From Actinomycetes bacterium (GTDB lineage: Bacteria; Auribacterota; JAJCYG01): a stretch of DNA of 64,000 nt. Under the pieces are notes generated by a model. The model worked only from the letters and a program-made list of their open reading frames with translations. It had not been told where the DNA came from and did no database searches. This document shows positions 1 through 9,800 of the stretch, piece after piece (within the stretch, counting starts at the first letter, position 1; each line of letters begins with the position of its first letter). The stretch is taken from the NCBI GenBank assembly GCA_029263055.1, contig JAJCYG010000036.1, forward strand, positions 102,912 through 166,911, read 5' to 3'. A program made the position numbers and the translations under genes.

Positions 1-1
1 A

Positions 2-205
2 CAATTTAAAAGAGTCAGGCAATTTATGCGGCCGATGATTTTTTTGATTCTTCTTTTATTATTTCAAATCTGCTTGGGTGGATTAACCATTTGGACGCAA
101 AAAGCCCCTACTATTGCCACATTGCATTTAACCGTTGGAGCAATGATGCTCGGAACCTCTGTGGTGTTAATGCTTCGGAGTTTTCGCCATCTACAAATAA
201 AATGA
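2..205 (+). CDS. ctaA: Haem A synthase CtaA/COX15, C-terminal fragment
   Basis: The reading frame is open from base 2 and ends at TGA 203-205; the rest lies outside the window. CtaA oxidises the methyl group of haem O to make haem A for aa3-type oxidases and is an integral membrane protein. The visible 67 residues contain the end of one hydrophobic segment, the loop QICLGGLTIWTQKAPTIAT followed by HLTVGAMMLG, and a last hydrophobic stretch ending in a basic tail. The conserved His before TVGA fits the second haem-ligand region of the family. The next gene, ctaB, overlaps its stop by ATGA, so the two are translationally coupled. The call rests on the C-terminus plus its neighbour. Confidence 0.78.
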   Translation, partial: QFKRVRQFMRPMIFLILLLLFQICLGGLTIWTQKAPTIATLHLTVGAMMLGTSVVLMLRSFRHLQIK

Positions 206-1068
206 AACTACTCTCTTATTTAGAACTGACAAAAGTACGTGTTAATTCTCTTGTCATTTTTACTGCTTTAGCTGGTTTTGTCTTGGCTTCAGGCCATGAC
301 ATTGCATGGCTTCTTTTATGCCATGTTTTAATCGGTACTTCTTTGGTTGCTGGAGGATCGTGCGCGATTAATGAATGTTGGGAGCGTGAGCTTGATGCGC
401 GGATGCCTCGTACCCAGTCGCGTCCTTTGCCAGAAGGGCGACTCAGCCTGGTAGAAGCATGGAGCTTTTCTATTTTGATTTCAGTTGTTGGAACGCTGTA
501 CCTCTATTGGTTTGTGAATCTTCTTTCTTCAGTTTTAGCTTTAATCACTCTCTTGATTTATGTTTTTCTTTATACCCCATTTAAAAGAAAGAGTTCTGCC
601 TCTACTTTAGTGGGGGCTATTTCAGGAGCCATTCCGCCAATGATTGGATGGGCTGCTGTACGCAATGATTTGGCTTTTGAAGCATGGATTCTTTTTTTGA
701 TTCTTTTCTTCTGGCAAATTCCTGCCTTTCTTTCTATTGCTTGGATTTACCGCGAAGATTACTCCAAAGCACAATTTCCAATGTTAACGGTCATTGATAC
801 TGAAAAAGGGGGGATGACATCGAGTCAGATTCTTCTTTTTTCAGGCGGTCTTTTCTGGGTCTCTCTGTTTCCTACTTTTATGGGGGTGACAGGCTGGCTT
901 TACTTTTTAGGCGCGATTACATTAAGTGGCACCATGTTCTTTTTAGGATACCTGTTTTCAAAATCAACCGATTCAAAAAATAAAAATGCGCGTAAAGTTT
1001 TTATCTTTTCTATGCTCTATTTACCACTGCTCTTTACGTTGCTCATTTTAGATCGAAACTGGATATAA
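202..1068 (+). CDS. ctaB: Protohaem IX farnesyltransferase (haem O synthase) CtaB/CyoE
   Basis: This UbiA-family integral membrane prenyltransferase attaches a farnesyl group to haem B to give haem O, the substrate of CtaA. The protein has 288 residues and many hydrophobic segments. The prenyl-diphosphate site is NECWERELDARMPRTQSRPL, a variant of the usual NxxxD...D-MxRT-RPL block. A second conserved region is YTPFKRKSSASTLVGAISGAIPPMIGWAA. The start chosen is ATG 202 because it overlaps the ctaA stop and gives the usual N-terminus (MKLLSYLELTKVRV); a longer open frame from base 91 only re-reads ctaA. The next gene starts directly after the stop codon, so ctaA-ctaB-ctaM form an operon for oxidase cofactor supply. 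Confidence 0.93.
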   Translation: MKLLSYLELTKVRVNSLVIFTALAGFVLASGHDIAWLLLCHVLIGTSLVAGGSCAINECWERELDARMPRTQSRPLPEGRLSLVEAWSFSILISVVGTLYLYWFVNLLSSVLALITLLIYVFLYTPFKRKSSASTLVGAISGAIPPMIGWAAVRNDLAFEAWILFLILFFWQIPAFLSIAWIYREDYSKAQFPMLTVIDTEKGGMTSSQILLFSGGLFWVSLFPTFMGVTGWLYFLGAITLSGTMFFLGYLFSKSTDSKNKNARKVFIFSMLYLPLLFTLLILDRNWI

Positions 1069-1503
1069 ATGAATATCATCAGCAATTTACCCCATATCAA
1101 TGCCTGCTTTAATTCTTTATGTGTCATTTTATTGTTAACCGGCTTTTACTTTATTAAGCAGGGGAATAAAGAAGCCCACAAGCGATCCATGCTTTTAGCT
1201 TTGCTTTGCTCAGTTATTTTTTTAACAGGCTATCTAACCTACCACTCCTATCATGGCACCACGCGTTTTACCGAAGAAGGAATCATACGGATTGTCTATT
1301 TTAGCATTCTTATCTCACATACTATTCTAGCCATGGTGATTGTCCCTTTAGTTGGCTTATTGCTTTGGTATGCCTATAAACAGAAGTTTGACTCTCACAA
1401 GCGCTTAGCTCGCTGGACTTTCCCTATCTGGCTCTATGTCTCTAGTACGGGTGTTTTAGTCTATTTCTTCCTTTATCACTGGTTTGTCCCGCTTCCTTCC
1501 TGA
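1069..1503 (+). CDS. ctaM: DUF420 / CtaM-like oxidase maturation membrane protein
   Basis: A 144-residue membrane protein with four hydrophobic segments. Spaced histidines sit at or near membrane edges: PHINACFN near the N-terminus, YHSYHG after the second segment, SHTILA before the third, and HKRLARWTFPIWLYVSSTGVLVY near the end. This matches the DUF420 family, whose Staphylococcus member CtaM is needed for aa3 oxidase maturation. It starts immediately after the ctaB stop (0-base gap), in the same operon as the haem A genes. The exact biochemical role of the family is not settled, so the symbol is by analogy. Confidence 0.75.
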   Translation: MNIISNLPHINACFNSLCVILLLTGFYFIKQGNKEAHKRSMLLALLCSVIFLTGYLTYHSYHGTTRFTEEGIIRIVYFSILISHTILAMVIVPLVGLLLWYAYKQKFDSHKRLARWTFPIWLYVSSTGVLVYFFLYHWFVPLPS

Positions 1504-1504
1504 C

Positions 1505-1533
1505 TTGTCAAAACGTCACTTTTCAGGTATAAT
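1505..1533 (+). promoter_or_regulatory. Strong sigma70-type promoter for the small exported protein
   Basis: TTGTCA at 1505-1510, a 17-base spacer, and a perfect TATAAT at 1528-1533. It begins one base after the ctaM stop codon. Predicted transcription start is near 1540, leaving a leader of about 44 bases with the Shine-Dalgarno AAGGAG before ATG 1584. Confidence 0.75.
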
Positions 1534-1583
1534 TTAATTAGGAAACATGCTCAGGGGCAACTGAATACAAAAGGAGAAATACA

Positions 1584-1787
1584 ATGAAGAAACTACTAGC
1601 ACTACTAATCATCGGTGTTTTTATGTTTGCCGCTCCAGCAGCCAATGCTGACTGGTACGAAGACATGAAAACTAATTCAGAAGAGTTCGGGCATAATTCA
1701 TTTATGTATCTAAAGGGTGTAACAATGTATCCTTTACATATGCTCGAATCAGGTGTGCGTACTTTGTTGTTCATGGACAAAGAATAG
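1584..1787 (+). CDS. Small exported protein of unknown function (67 aa)
   Basis: I do not recognise a family. The protein opens with a clear Sec signal peptide (KK, then a hydrophobic core LLALLIIGVFMFAA and a probable cleavage after ANA), leaving a mature peptide of about 44 residues rich in acidic, aromatic and Met residues, starting DWYEDMK. An AAGGAG Shine-Dalgarno sits at a good distance upstream. The gene is a single-gene unit: near-consensus promoter at 1505-1533 and a stem-loop with a T-run right after it. That layout suggests high, independent expression of a short periplasmic peptide. It could belong to the small exosortase-associated protein families, but I could not show this. Confidence 0.75.
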   Translation: MKKLLALLIIGVFMFAAPAANADWYEDMKTNSEEFGHNSFMYLKGVTMYPLHMLESGVRTLLFMDKE

Positions 1788-1824
1788 CGCCGAGTTCTTC
1801 TTGGCCAAATAAACCGTTAAGGTT

Positions 1825-1869
1825 AAAATGTAAACATTCGGTTTGAATGCTGAGTGTTTACATTTTTTT
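1825..1869 (+). terminator. Rho-independent terminator-like stem-loop
   Basis: AAAATGTAAACA (1825-1836) pairs perfectly with TGTTTACATTTT (1855-1866), and the T-run continues to 1869. The loop holds a small competing hairpin CATTC/GAATG (1835-1839 with 1845-1849). It closes the unit of the 67-residue exported protein. Confidence 0.75.
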
Positions 1870-1885
1870 ATTAAGGGAACCCTCT

Positions 1886-2230
1886 ATGATCTTAATTGAA
1901 GTTGAAGCCAACCCAAATTGTGGGGATTATCCACAAATGCCCTATTCAGAACTCGAACCTGCTAAAGATGTGATTCGTGTGAGTATTGAGGACAAAGGAG
2001 AGGTCAAAGAGTGTTTTGTGAGTGGTGTTGAAGAGGGTGGGGCTTTTTCAACAGCTAGAGTGCAAAAAGTCAATGACTCAGGTGCTGGGACAGCTTATTT
2101 GGTTTATGGGGGACTATGGGGTGTGCGGTTACAACAGGAAGACCCTACACTTCATCCTTGGGATTTTAATAATCACGATCAGTGGGGAGAGCCTTACTTG
2201 CTCCTCAACGAAGATGACATTCTGAACTAG
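1886..2230 (+). CDS. Hypothetical protein, 114 aa
   Basis: No family recognised. The product is acidic, lacks a signal peptide or membrane segment, and looks like a small beta-rich cytoplasmic domain (MILIEVEANPNCGDYPQMPY at the start, and an aromatic C-terminal part with HPWDFNNHDQWGEPYLLLNEDD). The start is ATG 1886, which has AAGGGA at 1873-1878 as ribosome binding site; a longer frame from 1847 would begin inside the preceding terminator. The gene converges with the histidine-kinase-like gene, with the two stops adjacent at 2230/2231. Confidence 0.6.
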   Translation: MILIEVEANPNCGDYPQMPYSELEPAKDVIRVSIEDKGEVKECFVSGVEEGGAFSTARVQKVNDSGAGTAYLVYGGLWGVRLQQEDPTLHPWDFNNHDQWGEPYLLLNEDDILN

Positions 2231-2974
2231 TTAAGATGTAAGAGGAAAGCGGATCACAAAGGTGGTTCCTTTGTCAGTCATACTTGTCACTTCTAAATCG
2301 GTTGTATGCAAGCGAGCAATCCACTGAGCTAAATTAAGTCCGATCCCATGACCAGAAATGTTTTCTTGGCGCGACTTTTCTGTTCGGTAAAAGCGCTTGA
2401 ATGCTTTTGATACTTCTTCGCTCTTCATTCCTATCCCTGTGTCTTCTAAAATAAAGAACATGTTATTTTTAACTCGTTTTAAAGAGAGAGAAATCGTTCC
2501 TTTTTTAGTGCATTTCAGCGCATTATCAATCAATAAAGAGATCATCTTTCTAAAATAAGTAGGATGGGCTGGGTAAGTTAAGCCTGCTTCAATATCTATA
2601 GAAAATATGAGGTTTTTTTCTTTAGCAATAGAAGTGAATTGCGAAGCAACCTGGTCAATGGCTTCTGAAATATCGATAGGAACAAAAAGACCTGCTTCTT
2701 TATAAAGATTGGCGCGCGTGATAGAAAAAATATCATCAATCACTTTTTTGTATTCAGTGATTTCAGATAATGTTTGTTCAATGGTTTCTTGAGAACTTGA
2801 GTTGTTTTTCAAGGCCTCTTGCAAAGAACGTTGTAGTTTAACAAGGGGAACACGCAGTTCTTTAGCGGCGAGCTCTGATTGCTCGTTGGCTAAGTTGTCA
2901 GCTTCTTGGAGTTGCTTCTTCCAATCAGCCTCTTTTTGTTCCCACTCTTGAATGAGCTTTTTCTTTCCAAACAT
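2231..2974 (-). CDS. Histidine-kinase-like protein with Lys in place of the phospho-acceptor His
   Basis: A 247-residue soluble protein with no membrane segment or sensor domain. The N-terminal 35 residues are a charged coiled coil, followed by the dimerisation helix and a HATPase domain. The ATP-binding boxes are complete: N box SLLIDNALKCTKKG, G1 DTGIGM, F box around FKRFYR, G2 GHGIGL. The H box reads AAKELRVPL where the family has xSHELRTPL, so the phospho-acceptor position is Lys38 (codon AAA, read directly). It can probably bind ATP but cannot autophosphorylate at the normal site. No response regulator is adjacent; the nearest is the lone CheY-like gene at 63 kb. It may act as a regulatory pseudokinase or phosphatase; that is inference. 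Confidence 0.82.
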   Translation of the reverse strand: MFGKKKLIQEWEQKEADWKKQLQEADNLANEQSELAAKELRVPLVKLQRSLQEALKNNSSSQETIEQTLSEITEYKKVIDDIFSITRANLYKEAGLFVPIDISEAIDQVASQFTSIAKEKNLIFSIDIEAGLTYPAHPTYFRKMISLLIDNALKCTKKGTISLSLKRVKNNMFFILEDTGIGMKSEEVSKAFKRFYRTEKSRQENISGHGIGLNLAQWIARLHTTDLEVTSMTDKGTTFVIRFPLTS

Positions 2975-2982
2975 GATGGGGT

Positions 2983-2988
2983 AGTATA
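2983..2988 (-). promoter_or_regulatory. -10 box for a probable leaderless mRNA (kinase-like gene)
   Basis: On the minus strand TATACT (plus-strand AGTATA) lies 8 bases before ATG 2974, with no Shine-Dalgarno between. No convincing -35 box was found. The spacing puts the transcription start at or next to the start codon. Confidence 0.4.
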
Positions 2989-3022
2989 GCCTATTATGAA
3001 AATAACCTATAGTTGAAAAGCA

Positions 3023-3050
3023 TTGACGGTGGTGCCTGACCCCGCGTCAA
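3023..3050. repeat. Short palindromic intergenic element (REP-like)
   Basis: TTGACG (3023-3028) and CGTCAA (3045-3050) are an inverted repeat around GGTGCCTGACCCC (3031-3043). That core resembles the GGGGTCAGGCACC intergenic repeat seen in many bacterial genomes next to REP-type elements (from memory). Only this copy was noticed in the window. Confidence 0.35.
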
Positions 3051-3069
3051 CATTTTATGGAGAGAAGTG

Positions 3070-3762
3070 ATGTTAGGATTACCGCCAATTGGCAAAAAGA
3101 CAGAGGCTGGAACATTGCGTTGGGTTGCCCTTGGAGATAGTTTGACCGTGGGGCATGGAGCGGTTCCTGAACAGAGTTATCCAAGTCGAGTGGCGGCGTT
3201 GAGTCATGCGACTTCCTCTAAACTTGAGTTGGTTAAAAACTTGGGAAATGGCGGGCACACATTAGCCAAAGTTCAGCTGCTACAAATGACTCGATTAGGT
3301 TTATATCAGCCTGATGTGGTTTCGATTTGGGTGGGAACCAATGATGCACTACTGAATGCCGTGATGGAAAAAAAATTTGATTTAGCTTCTCGCGAAGCAT
3401 TGCCCACTTCTCCTGAAAATTTTCAGCGTCGGGTTCACGACACAATCGATAAGTTGCAGAAACATTCAGTGAAACATATTTTTATTGGTAAGTTACATGA
3501 TGTGGCTAATCTTCCAGTTGCTCAAGATTGGGATGATGAAAAACGAGCCTATATCAAATCACTTGCAGATCAATATAATGCCATTTTTGAAACAGCTGCC
3601 CAAGAAAATGACAGAGTGTCATTAGTTCCCTTAGATCAAATCCCTAGTTTAGTCGATCCTTTCCTTTATATGCGTGATGGCATTCATCCTAAGCCTCAAG
3701 TCTATGTTAATGTTGCGCAAGCCTTTTGGACTGTAATGCAGGAAAAACTTCCCAACCTGTAG
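3070..3762 (+). CDS. SGNH/GDSL-family hydrolase
   Basis: A 230-residue esterase/lipase-type hydrolase without a signal peptide, so probably cytoplasmic. All SGNH blocks are visible: block I ALGDSLTVGHG (nucleophile Ser), block II Gly-Asn in NLGNGGHT, block III VGTNDA, and block V DGIHP with the catalytic Asp and His. The start is ATG 3070, with GGAGAG about six bases upstream; an in-frame GTG directly precedes it. The substrate cannot be read from the sequence: acyl esters, thioesters or acetylated sugars are all possible. The gene is divergent from the kinase-like gene and stands alone. Confidence 0.88.
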   Translation: MLGLPPIGKKTEAGTLRWVALGDSLTVGHGAVPEQSYPSRVAALSHATSSKLELVKNLGNGGHTLAKVQLLQMTRLGLYQPDVVSIWVGTNDALLNAVMEKKFDLASREALPTSPENFQRRVHDTIDKLQKHSVKHIFIGKLHDVANLPVAQDWDDEKRAYIKSLADQYNAIFETAAQENDRVSLVPLDQIPSLVDPFLYMRDGIHPKPQVYVNVAQAFWTVMQEKLPNL

Positions 3763-3778
3763 TCTTCCTTCTCAGGCC

Positions 3779-3807
3779 TTGACAAAATAAGCTGAAAAGA
3801 GTATTAT
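3779..3807 (+). promoter_or_regulatory. Sigma70-type promoter for the giant kinase gene
   Basis: TTGACA (3779-3784), 17-base spacer, TATTAT (3802-3807). Predicted start is near 3814, giving a leader of about 37 bases that includes AAGGAAG at 3832-3838 before ATG 3851. Confidence 0.75.
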
Positions 3808-3850
3808 TATATTTATAAACTTATTAATAATAAGGAAGTTACATAAATTA

Positions 3851-6800
3851 ATGTTGAATAAATTGACTCGATTCATTGCGCTCAGTTTGTGCGCTCTTTT
3901 TCTATTTGTAGATACTGCAGGGAGAAATCTCTCTCTTTCTTATATTAGTCCGCGTTCTGGGTTTGCGCGTCCCTCTTCAGAAGGCTTTTCCATTGATCAA
4001 AGTATTGAATCTGCTTCATCTAGAAGTGACGCCAAGTCTGGTTCACAAGGTTCTGTGGTTGATTTTGGTGGTTCTTCAATTGAGAACAGTTTGGAGAGTG
4101 AACGATCTATTCTTTCCTTAAGAGCCTCAGACCAAATCAATCGCTACAAGATTAAACGTAAGATTGGTCAAGGTGGAATGGCTGCGGTTTATGAAGCTTA
4201 TGATCAGTTAAACGATCGAACGGTGGCCATTAAGATTGTGCGAACCGAGTATGTGAGTTCTCGAGCCTTAGATCGGTTTGCCCGCGAAGCCCGTATTGCC
4301 GCCAACATTGATCACCCGAACGTGATTCACGTTTTAGATTATGGAACAGGCCAAGGCTTTTTTTATTACACCATGGAAATGATGGTTGAAGGGGATTTAA
4401 AAGCTAAGCGTGGAAAGGTTGAAGTGGCTAAAGGGGTAGAGTATGTGGTTCAAGCATTAAAAGGCTTAGAATATATTCACATTCAAGGAGTGGTGCACCG
4501 TGATCTGAAACCAAGCAATATCTTGCTTAGAAAAGATCAAGCAGTCTTAGCTGATTTTGGTTTGGCCCGTTCTGATGAAGACGTGACTCGCACACGGACT
4601 CAAGCTGTTTTTGGAACTCCTTCGTATATGAGCCCAGAGCAAGTGCGTGGGGATTCTAAAGGCGTCAGTTACCGTTCCGACATTTTTTCAATGGGAGTGG
4701 TGTTGTATAACTTGCTAACAGGAGAACTTCCCTTTGGAACCGGTAAAGATTTTGAATCATTAAAGACAAATGTTTTAGGAAAAGACCTGATTCGCCCTGA
4801 GTCGATTCCTGAACCTCTTTGGAAAATTATTAATAAAGCACTCCAAAAAGCCCCTTCAAGTCGTTTTCAAACAGCAGGTGAATTTTATAGTGCGCTTGAA
4901 TCTTTTCTAAATGGGGAGGAAGTTGATATTGAGATAGCAGAACCAAGAAAGAAAAAAAAGAGCCGTTGGAAAATTACACGACTTCTTTCCAGAAAAAGTG
5001 ACAACGAAGTTCAAGAGGGTCAAGAAGAAGCAGCTCGCCCTTATCTTGAAAAAGGGATAGAACTTATAAATCAAGGTATGGATGCTGAAGCTGAAAAAGT
5101 GTTGGAACAAGCATTAGTTAAGGCACCTGATCTTTTTGAGGTGCATTACTATTTAGGACTATCTTATGCCAGTCTTCTTCGAGAGAAAGCTCTTGCTTCT
5201 TTTTCACGAGCCATTGATTTGAACTCTAATTCTTATTTGAGCTATTTTGAAAGAGGACGTCATCATTTGCAGTTGAAAAATTATGATTTAGCTTTAGAAG
5301 ATTTTAAACGTGTGATTGCTATTCGTCCTCAATTTGCTGAGGCTTATAAATATATGGCAGCAGCATATCGTTCTTTAAATCAACCGATAAAAGGTGGATA
5401 TGCTGATTTAAAAAGTTCTCAAATTAAACAATCTATTGCTGCACTCACGCCTAAAGGAGCGCCCACTGCTTTATTGAGTGAAGGAGTGGCTGTTTCTTTA
5501 ACGCTTCAAAATTCGGGCGTTGATTTAGAGCGCGCACGTCAAGTTTTAGAAGCGACTCCTCAAAAAATTGGCAGATATGAAGTGCTTGAAAAAATAGGCC
5601 AAGGGGGAATGGGGTTGGTTTATAGAGCGCGCGACCCTGAGTTAAATCGCGAAGTGGCTATTAAACTTTTACCTCGATTTGAAAGTGAATCTTCTCAAGA
5701 ACGATTTGGACAAGAGATTGAAGTATTAAAGCGTTTAGAAGAACGTGCTATTGTCCGTTTTTATGAGGTGGGTGAAACAGGGGGGCGTCAATTCTATGTG
5801 ATGGAATATGTGGAAGCGCAGAATTTACAAGAATGGTTTAAACAAGAAGAAGAGGCGTTAGAACCAAAGCAAGCTGTTCGATTTGTGCGTGATGTTGCAG
5901 AAGTGATGAATCGAGTCCATCAACAAGGGGTGGTTCATGCTGATTTAAAACCAAGTAATATTATTGGAACATTAAGTAAATTTAAAATTGCTGATTTTGG
6001 CTTAGCCCGTTTTACTGAAGAGATTGGGTTTGACGAATCGCAAGTTGCAGGAACACCTGCCTACATGAGTCCTGAGCAAGCACGAGGGGAGTTGCCTACA
6101 GCTCTTTCAGACATTTATTCTTTAGGTGTTATTCTGTATGAATTTTTAGCAGGACGTCGGCCGGTTCAGGCCAATTCAATTGATGAGTTGTTAAGAAAGG
6201 TACGTGCTGGAGAATATCCACCGGTAAATGAAGCCAATCCAAAATTAAATAAAGATATTGTGGCTGTGGTTAAAAAGGCGATGGCTCTTGATCCGAATAA
6301 GCGTTATCAAAATATGAACGCCCTGTTTGAAGACCTAAATCGCTATTTAGCAGGAGAGGCTGTTTTAGCTAAGCCTGAAGGGAAATGGGCGCGTGGAGCG
6401 CGTTGGTTAAAGAAAGCTTTCGTTCCTGAAACAGAAGAAGAAAAACAGCAGCGCCGAGAGAGAGCAACTCCTTTTGTTGAAGCGGGCCTATCTTATTTAG
6501 AACAGAATAATTTAAATGCGGCTGAAAAAGAATTTGAAGAAGCATTAGAACACGATCCTGATTCAATAGAGGCGCTTCTTTCATTAGGAAGAACTTATTC
6601 ACAACAGAGAAAAAAACCTCAACGTGTTCTCAAGCATTTAAACAGAGCCATCAAACTTTCACCTAATAGCTCTAGTGCATTGGTTATAAGAGGCCAGTTT
6701 CATTTAAGAAGAAGAGATTATCAACTGGCCCTACAAGATTTTAAAGCTGCCTCTAGAAAAGAGCCTATTTTATCTGAGGCTTATATAGGACTAGGGTTAA

Positions 6801-9800
6801 CCTATTTACTTTTAACAGAATACGACTCTTTTAAAATGTCATTATATAATAGCCCGAGGTCGTCGGGTAGTAACGAGGAATTAGATGTGTCTTTTTTTTC
6901 AAAAGCAATTACTCTTCTTCAATTGGCACGGACTTCTGATGGGACAATAGTCGCAGATATTCTTTCCAAAAAGGTTTTGATGCAAGAATCTGATATGACT
7001 TGGCCTGGAGAAAGTAGTCTTAACATCTCTTCTCTTTCAAAGAATGTGCTTCTTTCAGTGTTTCTTGAGTCTAATTGGTTCCCTGTTGATTTGGCCTTTT
7101 TTCCAATGCTCCGTTCTTTGGGAAAAGAATTGACCCTTGAAGAATTGGTGCAACTTTTTAAGGCTAAAAAAGATGTTAATTCCAAGGTGGCAGTTTTACA
7201 TCATCTCCAAGAACGCGGGATTTATCCTCATGACTTTATTTATGAGCTTTTATTTGATTCAGAAGGAGCTATTCAAGACAAAGCCTTTGAAATGGCTCTT
7301 ACTGGGAGTTTATTCGTTGAGAAAGAAATACGAGAAAAATTGATTCAGACTCTTCGAGATAATCCTGAAGACGAATCTGTTTTAGAAGTTTTGACAAGAG
7401 TTGTTGAAGCCAATACAGTCAATTCAATAAGAGAGAGTCTTCTTATTGAATCGACTCAAGAACCATCAAAATATAGCTATGTCGAACACCTTTTTTATGT
7501 CCTATTTTCTGCTGAAGATCAAGAAAAGATTGAGCCTTATGTGCAACGATTGATTCAAAAAAATCCACAAGGTTTAGAACAGGTCTTAACGGCATCTCTT
7601 TGGGGGAATGAAGAAGGAGTGTTTACCAGCCTTAACTTTTTAAGAATGATGAACGCCCAAAAAAATGTCCGTGAAAAAAAGACGACAAAAGCGATTTTAA
7701 ATTTAGCTTTGACAGAATCAAATTCGACTCAGGTACGTGGCGCTGCTATTCAATTATTGAACTATTTGAGTAAGCCTAAGGGAAGACAATCTTTTTTTGA
7801 AAAATCTTTTAACATGCCGCGGCCATTAGAAGAAGAGATTGGAATGATTCAAATTCTTGCCGAAGGCATTACTGAAGTGCTTGTTGAAGCATTAGAAAAG
7901 AAAATGAATCAAGAGCAAAGGCTTCAATTAGTTCAGTTATTAGGACAAGCAAGGAATGAAGTGGCGATGAAAGCCCTTGTTAAAATTAGTTTAGATCCTG
8001 AAGAGATGGAGTCTGTTCGTTTAAAGGCTAGTCATGGTTTGCAGGCTAATCGTTATGGGTTGAATTATTACACCTCTTCTGAAGCGTTCGAACCTTTTTA
8101 CGATTTACTTAAAGAAAAGGTTAAAGAGGGAGATGACGCTTTTATCCTTTCAATTCTTAATACGATTATTGTAGATGACATAAATAGAGCAACTCGTCTT
8201 TATGATCATAGGTTCCGTTTAGCTTATTTAACTCAAATTGAAGATTTAACAACGCATTTAAATAAAAATATTAGTATGGCTGCTCTTTTAATTAAAGGAG
8301 AGTTTGATTCTAATATAGAGAATGAAAATTCAGAATTGTTTATTCGTTTAGTTAGGGATGAAGATCCTAAAATTAGAGAAGCTGCTTATTTAGCTTTAGG
8401 TAAATCAGAAAAATTATCTTCTTTATTAGAAAATATTTCAAATGAAATGAATCCAGAGGTTTTAGTGGGTGCGCGCCGAGTTCTTGTCAATATGGAGATG
8501 GAGTTACAAATATGGCCTTTTATTACGGTTTTATTAGATGCCTCTCAACCAAAGAAAGTCCGCATTGCGGCCTCTCGTATTATTGAAGCGTATCAGGAAG
8601 ATAAAGAGATTGACTCTATCTTAAATGCACTTCGATTTCGTTATTCTGATGAAGAGAGGTATGCTGTTTTTTCTACAGATTCAGACTTAGCAAGGGTTAT
8701 ACGTTTGGCAGCAAAGGAATCATTGCAAATTATGGCTGACAAGACTGACAAGGAATGGATTGCCGATCTTGTTTCTGATTTATTTAACTATAATCATCAC
8801 TATTTTGAAGAAAAGACATTGGATAACTCAGCAGGAGAAGATCTTGCTATTGCGGTTGAAGGTGCCCTCCAAGGTTGGATGAGTGATCAAAATCGAAAAC
8901 GAGTTGTCGCAGCCTTTTCAGAAAAAATACGAGGAAATCATCACGTGACTGCAGCGGCATTGTTGCTTGGTTCTTTAAGAAGAACGGCTCATTCAAACAT
9001 AGATTTTAATCCGGTTGTTTATAAAGTAAGAAAAGATGATTTAGATAGAGAAATAGATTCTACCCTCTTTGAAGTTTTTGACGAAACAGAAGACTCTTTA
9101 GTTCGAGCTGCTATTGTGAAAGCTTTATTTAATTTTGGGAGTAAAGATGAGTTGATTGAGCGTTATAAAGAGAAGCTTCGTCGGCAGTTTAAACAAAAGA
9201 ACGTAGCAGAATGGACTCGTTTATCAGAATATAATTTAGAAGAATTCGGTGATGATGAGAGTGGAGCAGAGTTCATTGTGAGGACAGTTGAGCCTGTAGA
9301 TAGGGAGAGCGTGGCCTTATTGACTCGAGCGCTCAAAGTCTTGAAAGATGATTTCGACAAATTAGAAGAAATAGAGGGGCTCTATGGTGGTTCAAACTAT
9401 GCTGGAACGATAAGAAAGTCAGATGGAACTGAGCAGACTGAGTATGAGGCTGAAGTCGCTGCGTATGCAAGTGCTTTGATGTATGGTGACGACCCAATCG
9501 AAGAGGAAGAAGAGAGTCTTCAAGAAAATTTTGATGATTTTATAAGTGGAATCGATTCACCAAGAGAGTTTTTGGACGCATTAGACGACACCTTAGCTAT
9601 AAGCGTGTTGTATAAAGCGAGTAAATCTTCATTTCCTGGATACTTTCCTAATTTCGATGATCCAAAAGGATACGAGGGGCGCTTAAGAGAAATAGAAAAG
9701 GCTATTCAAGCAGAAGCAACTAAAATGGCTTCCCCTGTTGATTTAGAAGCAGACTCTCAACAGCTTTTTTCTTTGTTAGAGGTCTTTCCTAAGATAGGAA

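Noticed and set aside
6855..6880. Palindrome CCCGAGGTCGTCGGG as a regulatory element
   Set aside because: It is short, imperfect and lies deep inside the coding sequence of the giant kinase.
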